Of a stretch of DNA of 64,000 nucleotides, positions 1 to 7,936 are shown one piece after another. Position 1 is the first letter of the stretch. Every line of letters starts with the position of its first letter. A model generated the notes under the pieces. That model ran no database searches and was not told the DNA's origin. It worked only from the letters and a program-made list of their open reading frames with translations. Source of the stretch: Roseivirga sp. 4D4 (GTDB taxonomy: Bacteria > Bacteroidota > Bacteroidia > Cytophagales > Cyclobacteriaceae); assembly GCF_001747095.1 (NCBI RefSeq), contig NZ_MDGP01000001.1, positions 1,657,001-1,721,000 on the forward strand, in the 5' to 3' direction. The translations under genes and the position numbers were made by a program.

Positions 1-574
1 GCCATCGCATGGGAATTCTAAACCAGTCTTCATTAGGCTCGAGAGATGGGTCCAAAGCAGGCGCCAACATGACGATACCATCCACAAGATCTGGATAATC
101 CATTGCCATTCTGGCTACAATAGGACCGCCCAAAGAATGTCCGATCAATATTCTTGGTGCAGGAATGGCCTCTAGCATGGGTTTCAGCAGTCGGGATTGT
201 TCCTCCAAAGACTTGATCGGCATACCATAACTGGATTTGCCGAAACCAGGCCTATCAGGTGAAGCGATATTGGCTCTTTGGAATAGCGTATCTGACTTGA
301 AATAAGAAATAAAAGCATCCCAGGAGCCAGGAGTTCCATGCATAAAAACTAAACTGGCTTCCTTCCCCATATCCTGATACATATAGTGCATGGTATAGCC
401 ATCGACTTCATAGAATTTACTCACTGGTTTGTAAGTTTCTTCTTCAAAGTACTTGGCTACCTTTTTGTCAGACATAGTAAAACTTACACAGCCACTTACA
501 ACCTGAGTAAGCACTATAAAAAGCACAAAGGTGGACAAGCATCCAATTCGAATTCGTTTACGCCATTTACCCAT
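1..574 (-). CDS. alpha/beta hydrolase lipoprotein, C-terminus cut by window edge
   Basis: The reading frame is open from an ATG at 574 to the left edge, so only about 191 N-terminal residues are visible. A hydrophobic N-terminus ends in a lipobox (VVSGC, Cys29), which predicts a lipoprotein. The alpha/beta-hydrolase signature follows: an oxyanion-hole HG in FMHGTPGSWD, then the nucleophile elbow GHSLGG with Ser147 as the likely nucleophile. The Asp and His of the triad should lie in the missing part. The substrate cannot be told; epoxide hydrolase, haloperoxidase-like and lipase relatives share this layout. It lies downstream of glnN on the same strand, but a strong hairpin separates them, so it is probably a separate transcript. 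Confidence 0.85.
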   Translation of the reverse strand, partial: MGKWRKRIRIGCLSTFVLFIVLTQVVSGCVSFTMSDKKVAKYFEEETYKPVSKFYEVDGYTMHYMYQDMGKEASLVFMHGTPGSWDAFISYFKSDTLFQRANIASPDRPGFGKSSYGMPIKSLEEQSRLLKPMLEAIPAPRILIGHSLGGPIVARMAMDYPDLVDGIVMLAPALDPSLEPNEDWFRIPMRW

Positions 575-606
575 GGATTCAAGGTTTTGTCGAAACTAAA
601 CAAAAA

Positions 607-633
607 AACCACCCCGATCTATCGGGGTGGTTT
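607..633 (-). terminator. Rho-independent terminator of glnN
   Basis: A perfect stem (CCACCCCGAT / ATCGGGGTGG, loop CT) is followed in the minus direction by a run of T. It lies 24 bases past the glnN stop codon. Confidence 0.85.
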
Positions 634-656
634 CAATTCTAGTGTTTTCTTGAAAA

Positions 657-2819
657 TTATCTCAAGAACAACATTTCTCTATACTTCAATAATGGCCAAT
701 CCTCGTCATCAAGGATAACCTCCAGTTTATCTACTGACTTTCTGATAACATCAAAGTATTTGGCCTTGATACGATCACAATAAGCCTTAGCTCTTTCATT
801 GGTATCCTCGATCAAGTTGACATCTCCCCTTTCAGCGTTCATTGCCAAAATTTGAGATTGAATTACAGCGACATGCGTATTTACTTTTTCAAGTACTGAC
901 TTTACGTGTGTATCATCAAGACCAAACTGGGCCAGCCCTTTGGCATTTTCCATCAACTTATTCTGATACTTGAGTGCGGCTGGAACTACTTGCGTCATTC
1001 CTAACTCACTGATCAATCTTGCCTCAATCTGAATCTTCATGATGTAGTTCTCAATTTGAATCTCATGACGAGCATCCAGCTCAACTCCGGTCATTACATT
1101 GAACTCTTCAAAAGTCGCTTTTGAAGCGTCAGTCACATACTCGTCCAATGCACGCACCGAGTCTTTTACGTTAGGTAACCCTCTCTTTTCAGCTTCATTA
1201 GCCCACTCTTCAGAGTAACCGTCACCCTCAAACCTCACAGCCTTCGATGCCTTAATGTACTCTCTCAAGACATTAACTATGGCAATTTTCTTGTCCTCTC
1301 CTTTATCTACCAAAGCACCAACCGCTGCATGGAATTCTTTTAGCTGCTTGGCCATGATTAGGTTTAGTACCGTCATTGGCTCTGCTACGTTTTGATCCGA
1401 ACCAACGGCTCTGAACTCAAATTTATTTCCAGTAAATGCAAATGGAGAAGTTCTGTTACGATCTGTATTGTCAAGTATGATTTCAGGAATTTTGTCAATT
1501 CCCAACTTCATATACATGTTATCTCCTTTATCCACTTTTAGGTCACCGTTGCTTTCAAGTCCATCCAAGACTGCTGTCAATTCAGACCCTAAGAAAACGG
1601 ACATGATTGCCGGAGGTGCTTCGTTAGCTCCCAATCTATGATCATTACCAGCAGAGGCAATACTTGCTCTCAAAAGGCCGGCATTATCATGAATGGCCTT
1701 TACGGTATTCACTAAGAATGTCAAAAACTGAAGATTCTCTCTGGCACTTGAACTAGGCTGGAATACGTTCACACCTGTTGAAGTGATCAAGGACCAGTTA
1801 TTGTGCTTTCCACTACCATTTAAGCCTGCAAAAGGCTTTTCGTGGAAGAGTACTTTCAATGAATGTCTTTCTGCTACGCGATCCATAACATCCATCATAA
1901 GGGAATTGTGATCAGTAGCCACATTAATATCCTCAAAAATAGGAGCTACTTCAAATTGAGAAGGTGCCACTTCATTATGACGTGTAGAAACCGGAATACC
2001 CAACTTGAGACATTCGATTTCAAAGTCTTTCATGTAATTATAAACCCTACTTGGAATCGACCCAAAGTAGTGATCATCCAACTGCTGGCCTCTTGCTGGG
2101 TGATGCCCGAAGACAGTTCTGCCAGCCATAACCAAGTCAGGTCTGGCGTTATATAGCGCTCTATCAACCACAAAGTATTCTTGCTCACAACCTAATGAAG
2201 CACTTACTCTATTAACATTTCTATCAAACAGTTGACAAACCTTTGTCGCAGCCTTATCTACTGCTTCCACAGCCTTCAATAATGGTGCTTTATAATCTAA
2301 AGCCTCACCAGTATAGGATACAAAAATCGTTGGGATACAGAGTGTACGACCCCAAATGAAGATTGGAGAACTTGGATCCCATGCGGTATAACCTCTCGCT
2401 TCGAATGTAGAACGGATACCTCCATTTGGAAAAGAAGATGCATCTGGCTCTTGCTGAATCAAAGCCGAACCTTTTAACACCTCCACTCCTTTGTGTGCAT
2501 CGAAAAATGAATCGTGTTTTTCTGCTGTAGAACCAGTCAGTGGTTGAAACCAGTGTGTGTAATGCGTAACACCTTTAGATAAAGCCCATGTTTTGACAGC
2601 AGAAGCTATCTCATTAGCTGTATCCACGTCAATCTTCTTTCCCTTATCTATTGCAGATTGTACTTTCTTAAAAGTATCTGGAGCAAGCGCAGAGCGCATC
2701 TTGTCCATATTAAAAACATCATCGGCATAGAAATCCGAGATTTTGTTTGAGGGCGCAATAACTCGATCTGTCGTCCTGTTTTGGACTACATTTAAAGCGC
2801 GTTGGCGTTGATTCGACAT
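657..2819 (-). CDS. glnN: glutamine synthetase type III
   Basis: Makes glutamine from glutamate, ammonia and ATP in the cytoplasm. At 720 residues it has the length of the GSIII class typical of Bacteroidota, much longer than GSI or GSII (about 350-470). The GSIII core is clear: an N-terminal domain with YTHWFQPLTG, and the catalytic-domain block NGSGKHNNWS near residue 335, followed by the GAGNDHR-like segment SAGNDHRLGANEAPP and a long C-terminal extension. The ATG at 2819 gives MSNQRQRAL, a usual start for this family. A TAATTTTG box lies 33 bases upstream. No PII or ammonium-transporter gene is adjacent, so nitrogen control is not visible here. The gene is monocistronic, with a terminator at 607-633. 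Confidence 0.96.
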   Translation of the reverse strand: MSNQRQRALNVVQNRTTDRVIAPSNKISDFYADDVFNMDKMRSALAPDTFKKVQSAIDKGKKIDVDTANEIASAVKTWALSKGVTHYTHWFQPLTGSTAEKHDSFFDAHKGVEVLKGSALIQQEPDASSFPNGGIRSTFEARGYTAWDPSSPIFIWGRTLCIPTIFVSYTGEALDYKAPLLKAVEAVDKAATKVCQLFDRNVNRVSASLGCEQEYFVVDRALYNARPDLVMAGRTVFGHHPARGQQLDDHYFGSIPSRVYNYMKDFEIECLKLGIPVSTRHNEVAPSQFEVAPIFEDINVATDHNSLMMDVMDRVAERHSLKVLFHEKPFAGLNGSGKHNNWSLITSTGVNVFQPSSSARENLQFLTFLVNTVKAIHDNAGLLRASIASAGNDHRLGANEAPPAIMSVFLGSELTAVLDGLESNGDLKVDKGDNMYMKLGIDKIPEIILDNTDRNRTSPFAFTGNKFEFRAVGSDQNVAEPMTVLNLIMAKQLKEFHAAVGALVDKGEDKKIAIVNVLREYIKASKAVRFEGDGYSEEWANEAEKRGLPNVKDSVRALDEYVTDASKATFEEFNVMTGVELDARHEIQIENYIMKIQIEARLISELGMTQVVPAALKYQNKLMENAKGLAQFGLDDTHVKSVLEKVNTHVAVIQSQILAMNAERGDVNLIEDTNERAKAYCDRIKAKYFDVIRKSVDKLEVILDDEDWPLLKYREMLFLR

Positions 2820-2851
2820 GTCTTGTTGATTATTTGGGTTAAATTCGATGT

Positions 2852-2885
2852 CAAAATTAACAGTTTTACGTAATTACAAGTCAAA
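2852..2885 (-). promoter_or_regulatory. glnN: Probable Bacteroidota-type promoter of glnN
   Basis: On the minus strand, TTTG (2885-2882) is followed after 22 bases by TAATTTTG (2859-2852). This fits the -33 TTTG and -7 TAnnTTTG consensus of the phylum and lies 33 bases before the glnN start. Confidence 0.6.
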
Positions 2886-3028
2886 TCACCCTGTTTTTAT
2901 TCCCATAAATTGAGTTTTTACGGAAAATCAGTTACTCCCACCACTTTTTTCGTTCGATTTGACAAAAATTTCTATTTCCCTATAAGAATGATGTTTTAAA
3001 GACTATCCGGTAATAGGAGCTTTTTTAG

Positions 3029-3036
3029 TACATTTG
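3029..3036 (+). promoter_or_regulatory. Possible -7 box for mtaB
   Basis: TACATTTG matches TAnnTTTG and lies 17 bases before the mtaB ATG. No good -33 TTTG is seen at the usual distance, so this is tentative. Confidence 0.4.
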
Positions 3037-3053
3037 CGCTCCGTTAACAAGAC

Positions 3054-4373
3054 ATGAAAAAAGTAGCCTTTTATACGCTCGGTTGTAAACTCAACTTCTC
3101 AGAAACATCGACTATTGCTCGGGGTTTTGAGGAGAAAGGCTATTCGAAAGTCCCCTTTTCCGATACTCCCGATATCTTCATTATTAACACCTGCAGTGTC
3201 ACAGAAAATGCGGACAAGAAGTGTAAGAAGATAGTTAAAGAGGCTCAAAAGATTAATCCGGATGGTTATGTAGCCATCATTGGTTGCTATGCCCAGCTCA
3301 AACCCAGAGAGATTTCTGAGATTCAGGGCGTTGATGCGGTACTTGGTGCTGCCGAGAAATTTAGACTACTGGAACTTCTTGATGGCTTTGTTAAGACACC
3401 TGAAGCCAAGGTTCTGGCTTCTGAAGTCAAAGAGGCCAAGGCTTTCAATAATGCCTATTCCATCAATGATCGAACAAGAACCTTCCTTAAAGTTCAGGAT
3501 GGCTGCAACTACCATTGTGCTTTTTGCACTATTCCATTGGCCAGAGGCAAAAGTCGAAGTGATAGTATAGAGAACATTATTAAGTCTGCACATGAAATTG
3601 CAGCAACTGATGTCAAAGAGGTAGTTCTGACGGGTGTGAACATTGGAGATTTTGGCATTGTAAATGGTAAAAGAGAAGAACGTTTTGTCGATCTCGTTAA
3701 AGCGATCGACAAGGTAGATGGTATTGAAAGGATTCGAATCTCTTCTATTGAACCGAACTTGCTAACGAACGAAATCATTCAGTATACAAGTGATTCCAAT
3801 CGCTTTGTCCCCCACTTTCATATTCCGCTACAGTCAGGCAATAACAAAATACTGCGTGTTATGCGCAGAAGGTATTTGAGGGAACTCTATGAAGACAGGG
3901 TCAATAAGATTAAACAATTAATGCCCGACTGCTGTATCGGAGTCGATGTGATTGTTGGCTTCCCTGGTGAGACGCATGATGACTTCTTGGAGACATATAA
4001 CTTTCTGAACGAGTTACCGATCTCCTACCTCCATGTTTTCACTTATTCAGAGAGAGCCAATACTACAGCAGCGGAAATGGGAGATGCAGTTCCGATGAAA
4101 GAACGGCAGGAAAGATCGAAAATGCTTCGTATCCTATCTGAAAAGAAAAGAAGACAGTTTTACGAATCACAATTGGGTACAACCAGGACTGTGCTCTTTG
4201 AAGATGATATTGACAATGGCATGATGCACGGTTTTACAGAGAATTATGTACGTGTATCTGCCAAGTATGATCCATTACTCATTAATGAATTGAAGGAAGT
4301 GACTTTACTCTCCATCAATGAAAATGGAACTGTCGATGTGGAAGAGCCCGAGATGGTTTTCGAAAAACATTAA
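3054..4373 (+). CDS. mtaB: tRNA (N6-L-threonylcarbamoyladenosine(37)-C2)-methylthiotransferase MtaB
   Basis: A radical-SAM methylthiotransferase that converts t6A37 to ms2t6A37 in tRNAs reading ANN codons. Of 439 residues, the N-terminal MTTase domain carries its three cluster cysteines (LGCKL near residue 10, NTCSV near 47, IGCYAQ near 79). The radical-SAM motif CNYHCAFC begins near residue 151, and a C-terminal TRAM-like region follows. The family is split between MiaB, RimO and MtaB; the opening KKVAFYTLGCKLNFSET and the VTENADKKC segment are MtaB/YqeV-like. It is transcribed alone, divergent from glnN, and is closed by a hairpin at 4381-4404. Confidence 0.94.
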   Translation: MKKVAFYTLGCKLNFSETSTIARGFEEKGYSKVPFSDTPDIFIINTCSVTENADKKCKKIVKEAQKINPDGYVAIIGCYAQLKPREISEIQGVDAVLGAAEKFRLLELLDGFVKTPEAKVLASEVKEAKAFNNAYSINDRTRTFLKVQDGCNYHCAFCTIPLARGKSRSDSIENIIKSAHEIAATDVKEVVLTGVNIGDFGIVNGKREERFVDLVKAIDKVDGIERIRISSIEPNLLTNEIIQYTSDSNRFVPHFHIPLQSGNNKILRVMRRRYLRELYEDRVNKIKQLMPDCCIGVDVIVGFPGETHDDFLETYNFLNELPISYLHVFTYSERANTTAAEMGDAVPMKERQERSKMLRILSEKKRRQFYESQLGTTRTVLFEDDIDNGMMHGFTENYVRVSAKYDPLLINELKEVTLLSINENGTVDVEEPEMVFEKH

Positions 4374-4380
4374 TTCAATA

Positions 4381-4404
4381 AAAAAAGGGCTTTTCGCCCC
4401 TTCT
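4381..4404. terminator. Bidirectional terminator between mtaB and the secreted-protein pair
   Basis: GGGC-TTTTC-GCCC stem with an A run on the left and T-rich sequence on the right, between convergent genes. It can serve both strands. Confidence 0.65.
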
Positions 4405-4427
4405 TAATAACTGGTAAAAGTCCACTA

Positions 4428-4820
4428 CTATGGACAACCAGTAACCGTAACCGTTTTGGTCACATAGGCTGTCCAATAAGGAGGATTTACCCCATCATCA
4501 ACCCTGGCTCTTACAGAAATCGTCCATGTACCACATATTGCATTGTGAAGAAAGCCGAAATCGTAAGGATCCATTAAAACACTTGGTGTAGCTTGTATTT
4601 GAGATGCCGGACAGGATGTACCAACATTCAAGGTCCATTCATATTCCACCGCATCACAGACTACTTGAGAGTTGTAACTCTGCTGACCCGCCTGCCAACT
4701 CATAGTGGACGGACCATTAATTAGTGTCTGCGAAGAGAGGCACCGTTGTCCAAAAACATTAGATTGGAATGCAACGCTGACAAAAATGAAAGCGGTAATT
4801 ACTAAACTTATTCTTTTCAT
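4428..4820 (-). CDS. Small secreted protein, related to its upstream neighbour
   Basis: Not a family I can name. The ATG at 4820 is preferred over a longer frame because it gives a clean signal peptide (MKRISLVITAFIFVSVAF, then cleavage after VFG). The mature part is about 105 residues with six cysteines, and contains VEYEWTLNVG and GTWTISVRARV. The next gene upstream has the same plan (YEWTTNTG and SAWISVRAL), so the two are paralogues. The alternating hydrophobic pattern and the YEW...W.I.VRA spacing suggest a single Ig/PKD-like beta sandwich stabilised by disulfides, as in Cytophagales surface proteins. It lies 93 bases after its paralogue and may share its transcript. Confidence 0.7.
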   Translation of the reverse strand: MKRISLVITAFIFVSVAFQSNVFGQRCLSSQTLINGPSTMSWQAGQQSYNSQVVCDAVEYEWTLNVGTSCPASQIQATPSVLMDPYDFGFLHNAICGTWTISVRARVDDGVNPPYWTAYVTKTVTVTGCP

Positions 4821-4913
4821 GACATTTGGTTTATGTGTATTAATTATTGATAAATCACAGCTGACTGTCATCTTGTTTTATTCCAGTCAGCTGAAAGAAA
4901 CTTCACCCTGATC

Positions 4914-5303
4914 TTAGAAAGGAAGACAATTGACAGTGACGTTTTTTGTGAAACTACTAGTAGGTCCACTTTGTGTTAAGGCTCTAACTGATATCCAAGC
5001 GCTACCGCATCCAAAGATACTGGCATCGGTTGACAGAGAGTTTGAGGTGGTCAAAGTCGAATAACCGGTATTTGTTGTCCATTCATAGAAGTTAGCGTTA
5101 CAAATCTCAGGTGTGAAATAGTTAGCCAACGGGATTCCACCACCATTAGTATAGGTAAGTGTAGATTGTCCTCTCATCATGGAAGGGTTATTTACGCATG
5201 GTGGCGGTGGCATTTCGGCATTTAACTCATTGCTCACAGGGAGATAAAGTACAATAGCGATCAACATGACGACCATTGTAGAAATGAATTTTAGATTTTT
5301 CAT
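4914..5303 (-). CDS. Small secreted protein, paralogue of the gene at 4428-4820
   Basis: 129 residues with an N-terminal signal segment (KKNLKF-like start, hydrophobic stretch VVMLIAIVLYLPV), then a mature domain with cysteines and the shared core NFYEWTTNTG ... GSAWISVRALTQSG ... KNVTVNC. This matches the downstream protein's EYEWTLNVG ... GTWTISVRARVDDG ... KTVTVTGC. The pair therefore arose by tandem duplication of a small secreted, probably beta-sandwich module. No catalytic motif is visible. An AT-rich stretch upstream (5304-5526) separates it from the divergent small-protein cluster and probably holds promoters for both directions. Confidence 0.7.
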   Translation of the reverse strand: MKNLKFISTMVVMLIAIVLYLPVSNELNAEMPPPPCVNNPSMMRGQSTLTYTNGGGIPLANYFTPEICNANFYEWTTNTGYSTLTTSNSLSTDASIFGCGSAWISVRALTQSGPTSSFTKNVTVNCLPF

Positions 5304-5535
5304 AGCATGTTTTTTTATGTGTGAATTATTACAACCATAAAACCCGTATTACTCAATTCTTATTACTTATAAGGACAATTAATTATCTAAATAGTTACAG
5401 AAAACAAAAAAAGGTATGTGTATGGCTCAGTTACTATCTCCTATCCCTCCTTTCTATAACTTAACCAAAAACCCTTCTTTTTAACTAACTAATTAGTTGT
5501 CTTTTCGTATATTGGATTAGATCAATTTGAAACCT

Positions 5536-5808
5536 ATGAGAAACGGAGCACTAAGAATACCCAGTTTAATGATGTCATTCGGTAATGACAGACAATCTCA
5601 GGACAGTAGCCCTTTTCAAATTCAGAAGAACAATCTTTTCATGGGCGAGAAACGGCCGGTAATGGAAATTATTCCCATGACACCAGCACAGAAAAATTCG
5701 ATTGATGAAAAAATCAATCTCTATCGAGCCATAGAAAACAAGCAGTTTCGATTAACCCTAACCCTTACCACCTTAATCTCCACGGCTCTATTACTCTGGA
5801 TGTTCTAG
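5536..5808 (+). CDS. Small tail-anchored protein 1 of a tandem family
   Basis: 90 residues from the ATG at 5536; a TTG nine bases earlier is also possible. The N-terminus MRNGALRIPS resembles the starts of the following copies (MNGAG, MGAIT, MRRGS). A polar middle of about 55 residues leads into a C-terminal hydrophobic segment (LTLTTLISTALLLWMF, about 73-90), which looks like a tail anchor. There is no signal peptide, so the polar part should face the cytoplasm if the tail inserts. No known domain is recognised. It is the least basic of the three copies, and its function is unknown. Confidence 0.6.
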   Translation: MRNGALRIPSLMMSFGNDRQSQDSSPFQIQKNNLFMGEKRPVMEIIPMTPAQKNSIDEKINLYRAIENKQFRLTLTLTTLISTALLLWMF

Positions 5809-5827
5809 TAACTTATTTACACCTTTA

Positions 5828-5885
5828 ATCAAGACACTTGAAACCCATGAGACGAGGCTCTCCTAGCCCGATTAGCCTTGTCTAA
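5828..5885 (+). pseudogene. Remnant start of a fourth tail-anchored family member
   Basis: The leader before copy 1 (ATCAA...TTGAAACCTATGAGA) recurs here as ATCAA...TTGAAACCCATGAGA. The ATG at 5847 opens only 12 codons (MRRGSPSPISLV) before TAA. The N-terminus fits the family pattern M-(R)-x-G-A/S, but no membrane segment follows. It could be a decayed copy or a short regulatory leader peptide for copy 2; the sequence alone does not decide. Confidence 0.35.
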
Positions 5886-5959
5886 TACCCTTCATTCAGA
5901 ATTTCTAACAGAGAGTTCAATTCCTGCGCATAACTATATATACCTAATTATATAAAGTT

Positions 5960-6241
5960 ATGAATGGAGCAGGATTTATGTTAGACGCGATCAAGAGCCT
6001 CCGTTCTAATCGCGCATTGTTAAGAAAAAGAACTGGAGCCTTTAACATTAAGGATCACAATGGCTTTAAAGACAAGCCAATAAGTGCATATCGGAAGTAT
6101 AGCTTTAAGAAAGCCACCCCCACCTATATGAGAAAACTCAGGGCCAAATTAAGTGCCGATCGTAAGGCAAGAAAGATCAAGATGATAGCTTCACTGATCT
6201 TCTCAATTGTGCTTGTAACAAGCCTCATTTTAGCCTTGTAA
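5960..6241 (+). CDS. Small basic tail-anchored protein 2 of a tandem family
   Basis: 93 residues, rich in Lys and Arg (RKYSFKKATP, MRKLRAKLSADRKARKIK), ending in one hydrophobic segment (MIASLIFSIVLVTSLILAL). The start is supported by a ten-base block TAAAGTTATG that occurs identically at the start of copy 3. The arrangement basic stretch, -RK-, then C-terminal hydrophobic helix is shared with copy 3 (RKDNAQERKIDLLILLVSVLIV). Lack of a signal peptide predicts a cytoplasmic basic domain tethered to the inner membrane, which could bind lipid head groups, nucleic acid or ribosomes; that is a guess. No named family is recognised. Confidence 0.6.
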   Translation: MNGAGFMLDAIKSLRSNRALLRKRTGAFNIKDHNGFKDKPISAYRKYSFKKATPTYMRKLRAKLSADRKARKIKMIASLIFSIVLVTSLILAL

Positions 6242-6357
6242 TTCGATTGAAAATATCCGGTTAATAGTTTTACTATTATAAAAGTAAGTTTTACTATGAA
6301 AAAGGCAACAAATCTGTCTCTACTGCGTAAAATCAGTTGAAAGTTAAATTTAAAGTT

Positions 6358-6633
6358 ATGGGAGCAATTACGTCAACAGGAGCATTTAGTACTCACAATT
6401 CGAACCAGTCACTTCTTAATACGAGAAGGAATAAATCGTTTTTGCACAAGGGATCGGTCAAGCGATTTGAACATTCAAATCTCAAGCTAAAATTGTCAAA
6501 AACTTCCTCCTCTAGGGCGGCCAAGTTCAAGGCATGGTTAAGGAAAGACAATGCTCAAGAAAGAAAAATTGACCTACTGATTTTACTAGTATCAGTACTC
6601 ATAGTAAAAGTAGGCCTTATGGCTATCGCATAG
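6358..6633 (+). CDS. Small basic tail-anchored protein 3 of a tandem family
   Basis: 91 residues from the ATG at 6358, chosen over a TTG at 6337 because TAAAGTTATG is shared with copy 2. Basic and serine-rich body (SFLHKGSVKRFEH, LKLKLSKTSSSRAAKFKAWLRK) and a C-terminal hydrophobic helix (LLILLVSVLIVKVGLMAIA). The C-terminal third aligns with copy 2 by eye (AKFKAWLRKDNAQERKI versus RKLRAKLSADRKARKIK). It is the last of the array, closed by a terminator at 6660-6684. Function unknown. Confidence 0.6.
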   Translation: MGAITSTGAFSTHNSNQSLLNTRRNKSFLHKGSVKRFEHSNLKLKLSKTSSSRAAKFKAWLRKDNAQERKIDLLILLVSVLIVKVGLMAIA

Positions 6634-6659
6634 TAAATCATTAAGATTAGTTTGAATAT

Positions 6660-6684
6660 AAAGGGAGGCCAAAAGCCTCCCTTC
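6660..6684. terminator. Bidirectional terminator after the tail-anchored array
   Basis: Stem GGGAGGC-CAAAA-GCCTCCC flanked by A-rich sequence on the left and TTCTTTG on the right, between convergent genes. Confidence 0.8.
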
Positions 6685-6698
6685 TTTGAATCGGGAAT

Positions 6699-7808
6699 CT
6701 AATCTACTTTAATCCCCTCTTGATTATCAAACTTGCCCATTACGGTCCAACCTCCAAAGTTCTCCGAAACTGCAATCCACAACTCATTCTTGCCTTTCTT
6801 AAGCGGTAAATAAACTTCATCGAAATAGCCCACGGTACCCAAAAATCTATAATCTCTGGAGCTGAATCCATCGTTTCCGCCAGCTAGTATTTTATCGTTC
6901 AAATAGATTCTGACCCTATCACTAAAACCATAAGTCAGCTTCTTCACTTGATCACGATCTGAGGTTATAGTGATCTTAGCAAAAGTGGTGTTATTTTGGG
7001 CATCTATCTGGGCATAGCGGGCCAGATTGGCAAAGCCTGGATATTCTGCATTTATAGTTTTCCAAGACAATCCATTCTTTTGATCTCTTCTAAGTTCGAA
7101 GACATCATCCACCTTACTTTCTGGGAAACTATTTGATACTTCCCACGCCTTTATAACCCCCTCTTCCAAAGCTGGTATCGGAGTGCGCTTACTCTTGAGT
7201 ACCGGGTTACTTAGTTTGGTTACTCTCAGATCGGCAATATGAAAGGGAGAAGGACCGCCCCCATTAAAACCGATGCTTCCAGATGCTGGCTCCCTTTTGA
7301 GTTCAGCGATGTAAAGAACAGGTTGCTCCATGTCATTGATAAAAATCTCAGCTTGTTCGTTGTCAATCACCAACTTAACATGGTTCCAGGCATTCATTTT
7401 ATATGAAACAGGAGCAGCATATCGTGGACCATAGTACAATTGCCAACCTGTTAGGCCATTGAAGACCGGGGTATATTGGTTTGCATCAGGATTGCCTGAT
7501 TGATGAGGACGAATGTAAAACTCCTCGAAGTTGCCACCATCTTGGATCCTAAACCTCACTCCCGGGAACCCTCTTCGCTCTGTTACGAAAATGTCGTACT
7601 CAATTATACCTGTTAAAAAGTCAATTTCTGCTTTAAGATCAGCCCTACTCCGAAAGAGATAAAGGCTCTCTTTACCTTCAAATGTTTCGAATACATGTCC
7701 TGCTCCAGTAACTTCCCATAATTCAGGTTTCATTTTATATTCCTGAGCCAGTATTAATGATGATAGTGCGAGCCACAATGTAAGGGTAATTGAAATTCGT
7801 TGTCGCAT
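6699..7808 (-). CDS. Secreted protein with LamG/concanavalin-like module
   Basis: 369 residues from the ATG at 7808, which gives a signal peptide (MRQRISITLTLWLALSSLILAQ); a longer upstream frame exists but hides that signal. Residues of about 30-210 form a jelly-roll module of the type found in DUF1080/LamG glycan-binding or hydrolase-associated domains (FRIQDGGNFEEFYIRP, NAWNHVKLVIDNEQAEIFIND, IGFNGGGPSPFHIADLRV). The C-terminal half contains a second beta-rich domain (RVRIYLNDKILAGGND, YLPLKKGKNELWIAVSENFGGW), like sugar-binding accessory modules. No glycosidase acid pair is evident, so binding rather than catalysis is likely. It is divergent from a membrane-anchored HTH protein that carries a similar module. 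Confidence 0.75.
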   Translation of the reverse strand: MRQRISITLTLWLALSSLILAQEYKMKPELWEVTGAGHVFETFEGKESLYLFRSRADLKAEIDFLTGIIEYDIFVTERRGFPGVRFRIQDGGNFEEFYIRPHQSGNPDANQYTPVFNGLTGWQLYYGPRYAAPVSYKMNAWNHVKLVIDNEQAEIFINDMEQPVLYIAELKREPASGSIGFNGGGPSPFHIADLRVTKLSNPVLKSKRTPIPALEEGVIKAWEVSNSFPESKVDDVFELRRDQKNGLSWKTINAEYPGFANLARYAQIDAQNNTTFAKITITSDRDQVKKLTYGFSDRVRIYLNDKILAGGNDGFSSRDYRFLGTVGYFDEVYLPLKKGKNELWIAVSENFGGWTVMGKFDNQEGIKVD

Positions 7809-7919
7809 GATTTGATCTATGGTTTCTTTTAGCAGACGGAAAACCATTTCAATCAGCCGAAATACTAGTGTGCAACTCTGTTCAAAGCTGTGCAACCTAA
7901 TTCACGTAACTTGAGTACT

Positions 7920-7927
7920 TACATTTG
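7920..7927 (+). promoter_or_regulatory. Probable -7 box for the HTH membrane protein
   Basis: TACATTTG matches TAnnTTTG exactly and ends nine bases before the ATG at 7937, implying a very short or absent 5' UTR. Confidence 0.5.
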
Positions 7928-7936
7928 TCATAGTAT

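Noticed and set aside
386..718. Plus-strand 110-residue ORF
   Set aside because: Antisense to the hydrolase start and the terminator of glnN; no coding support.
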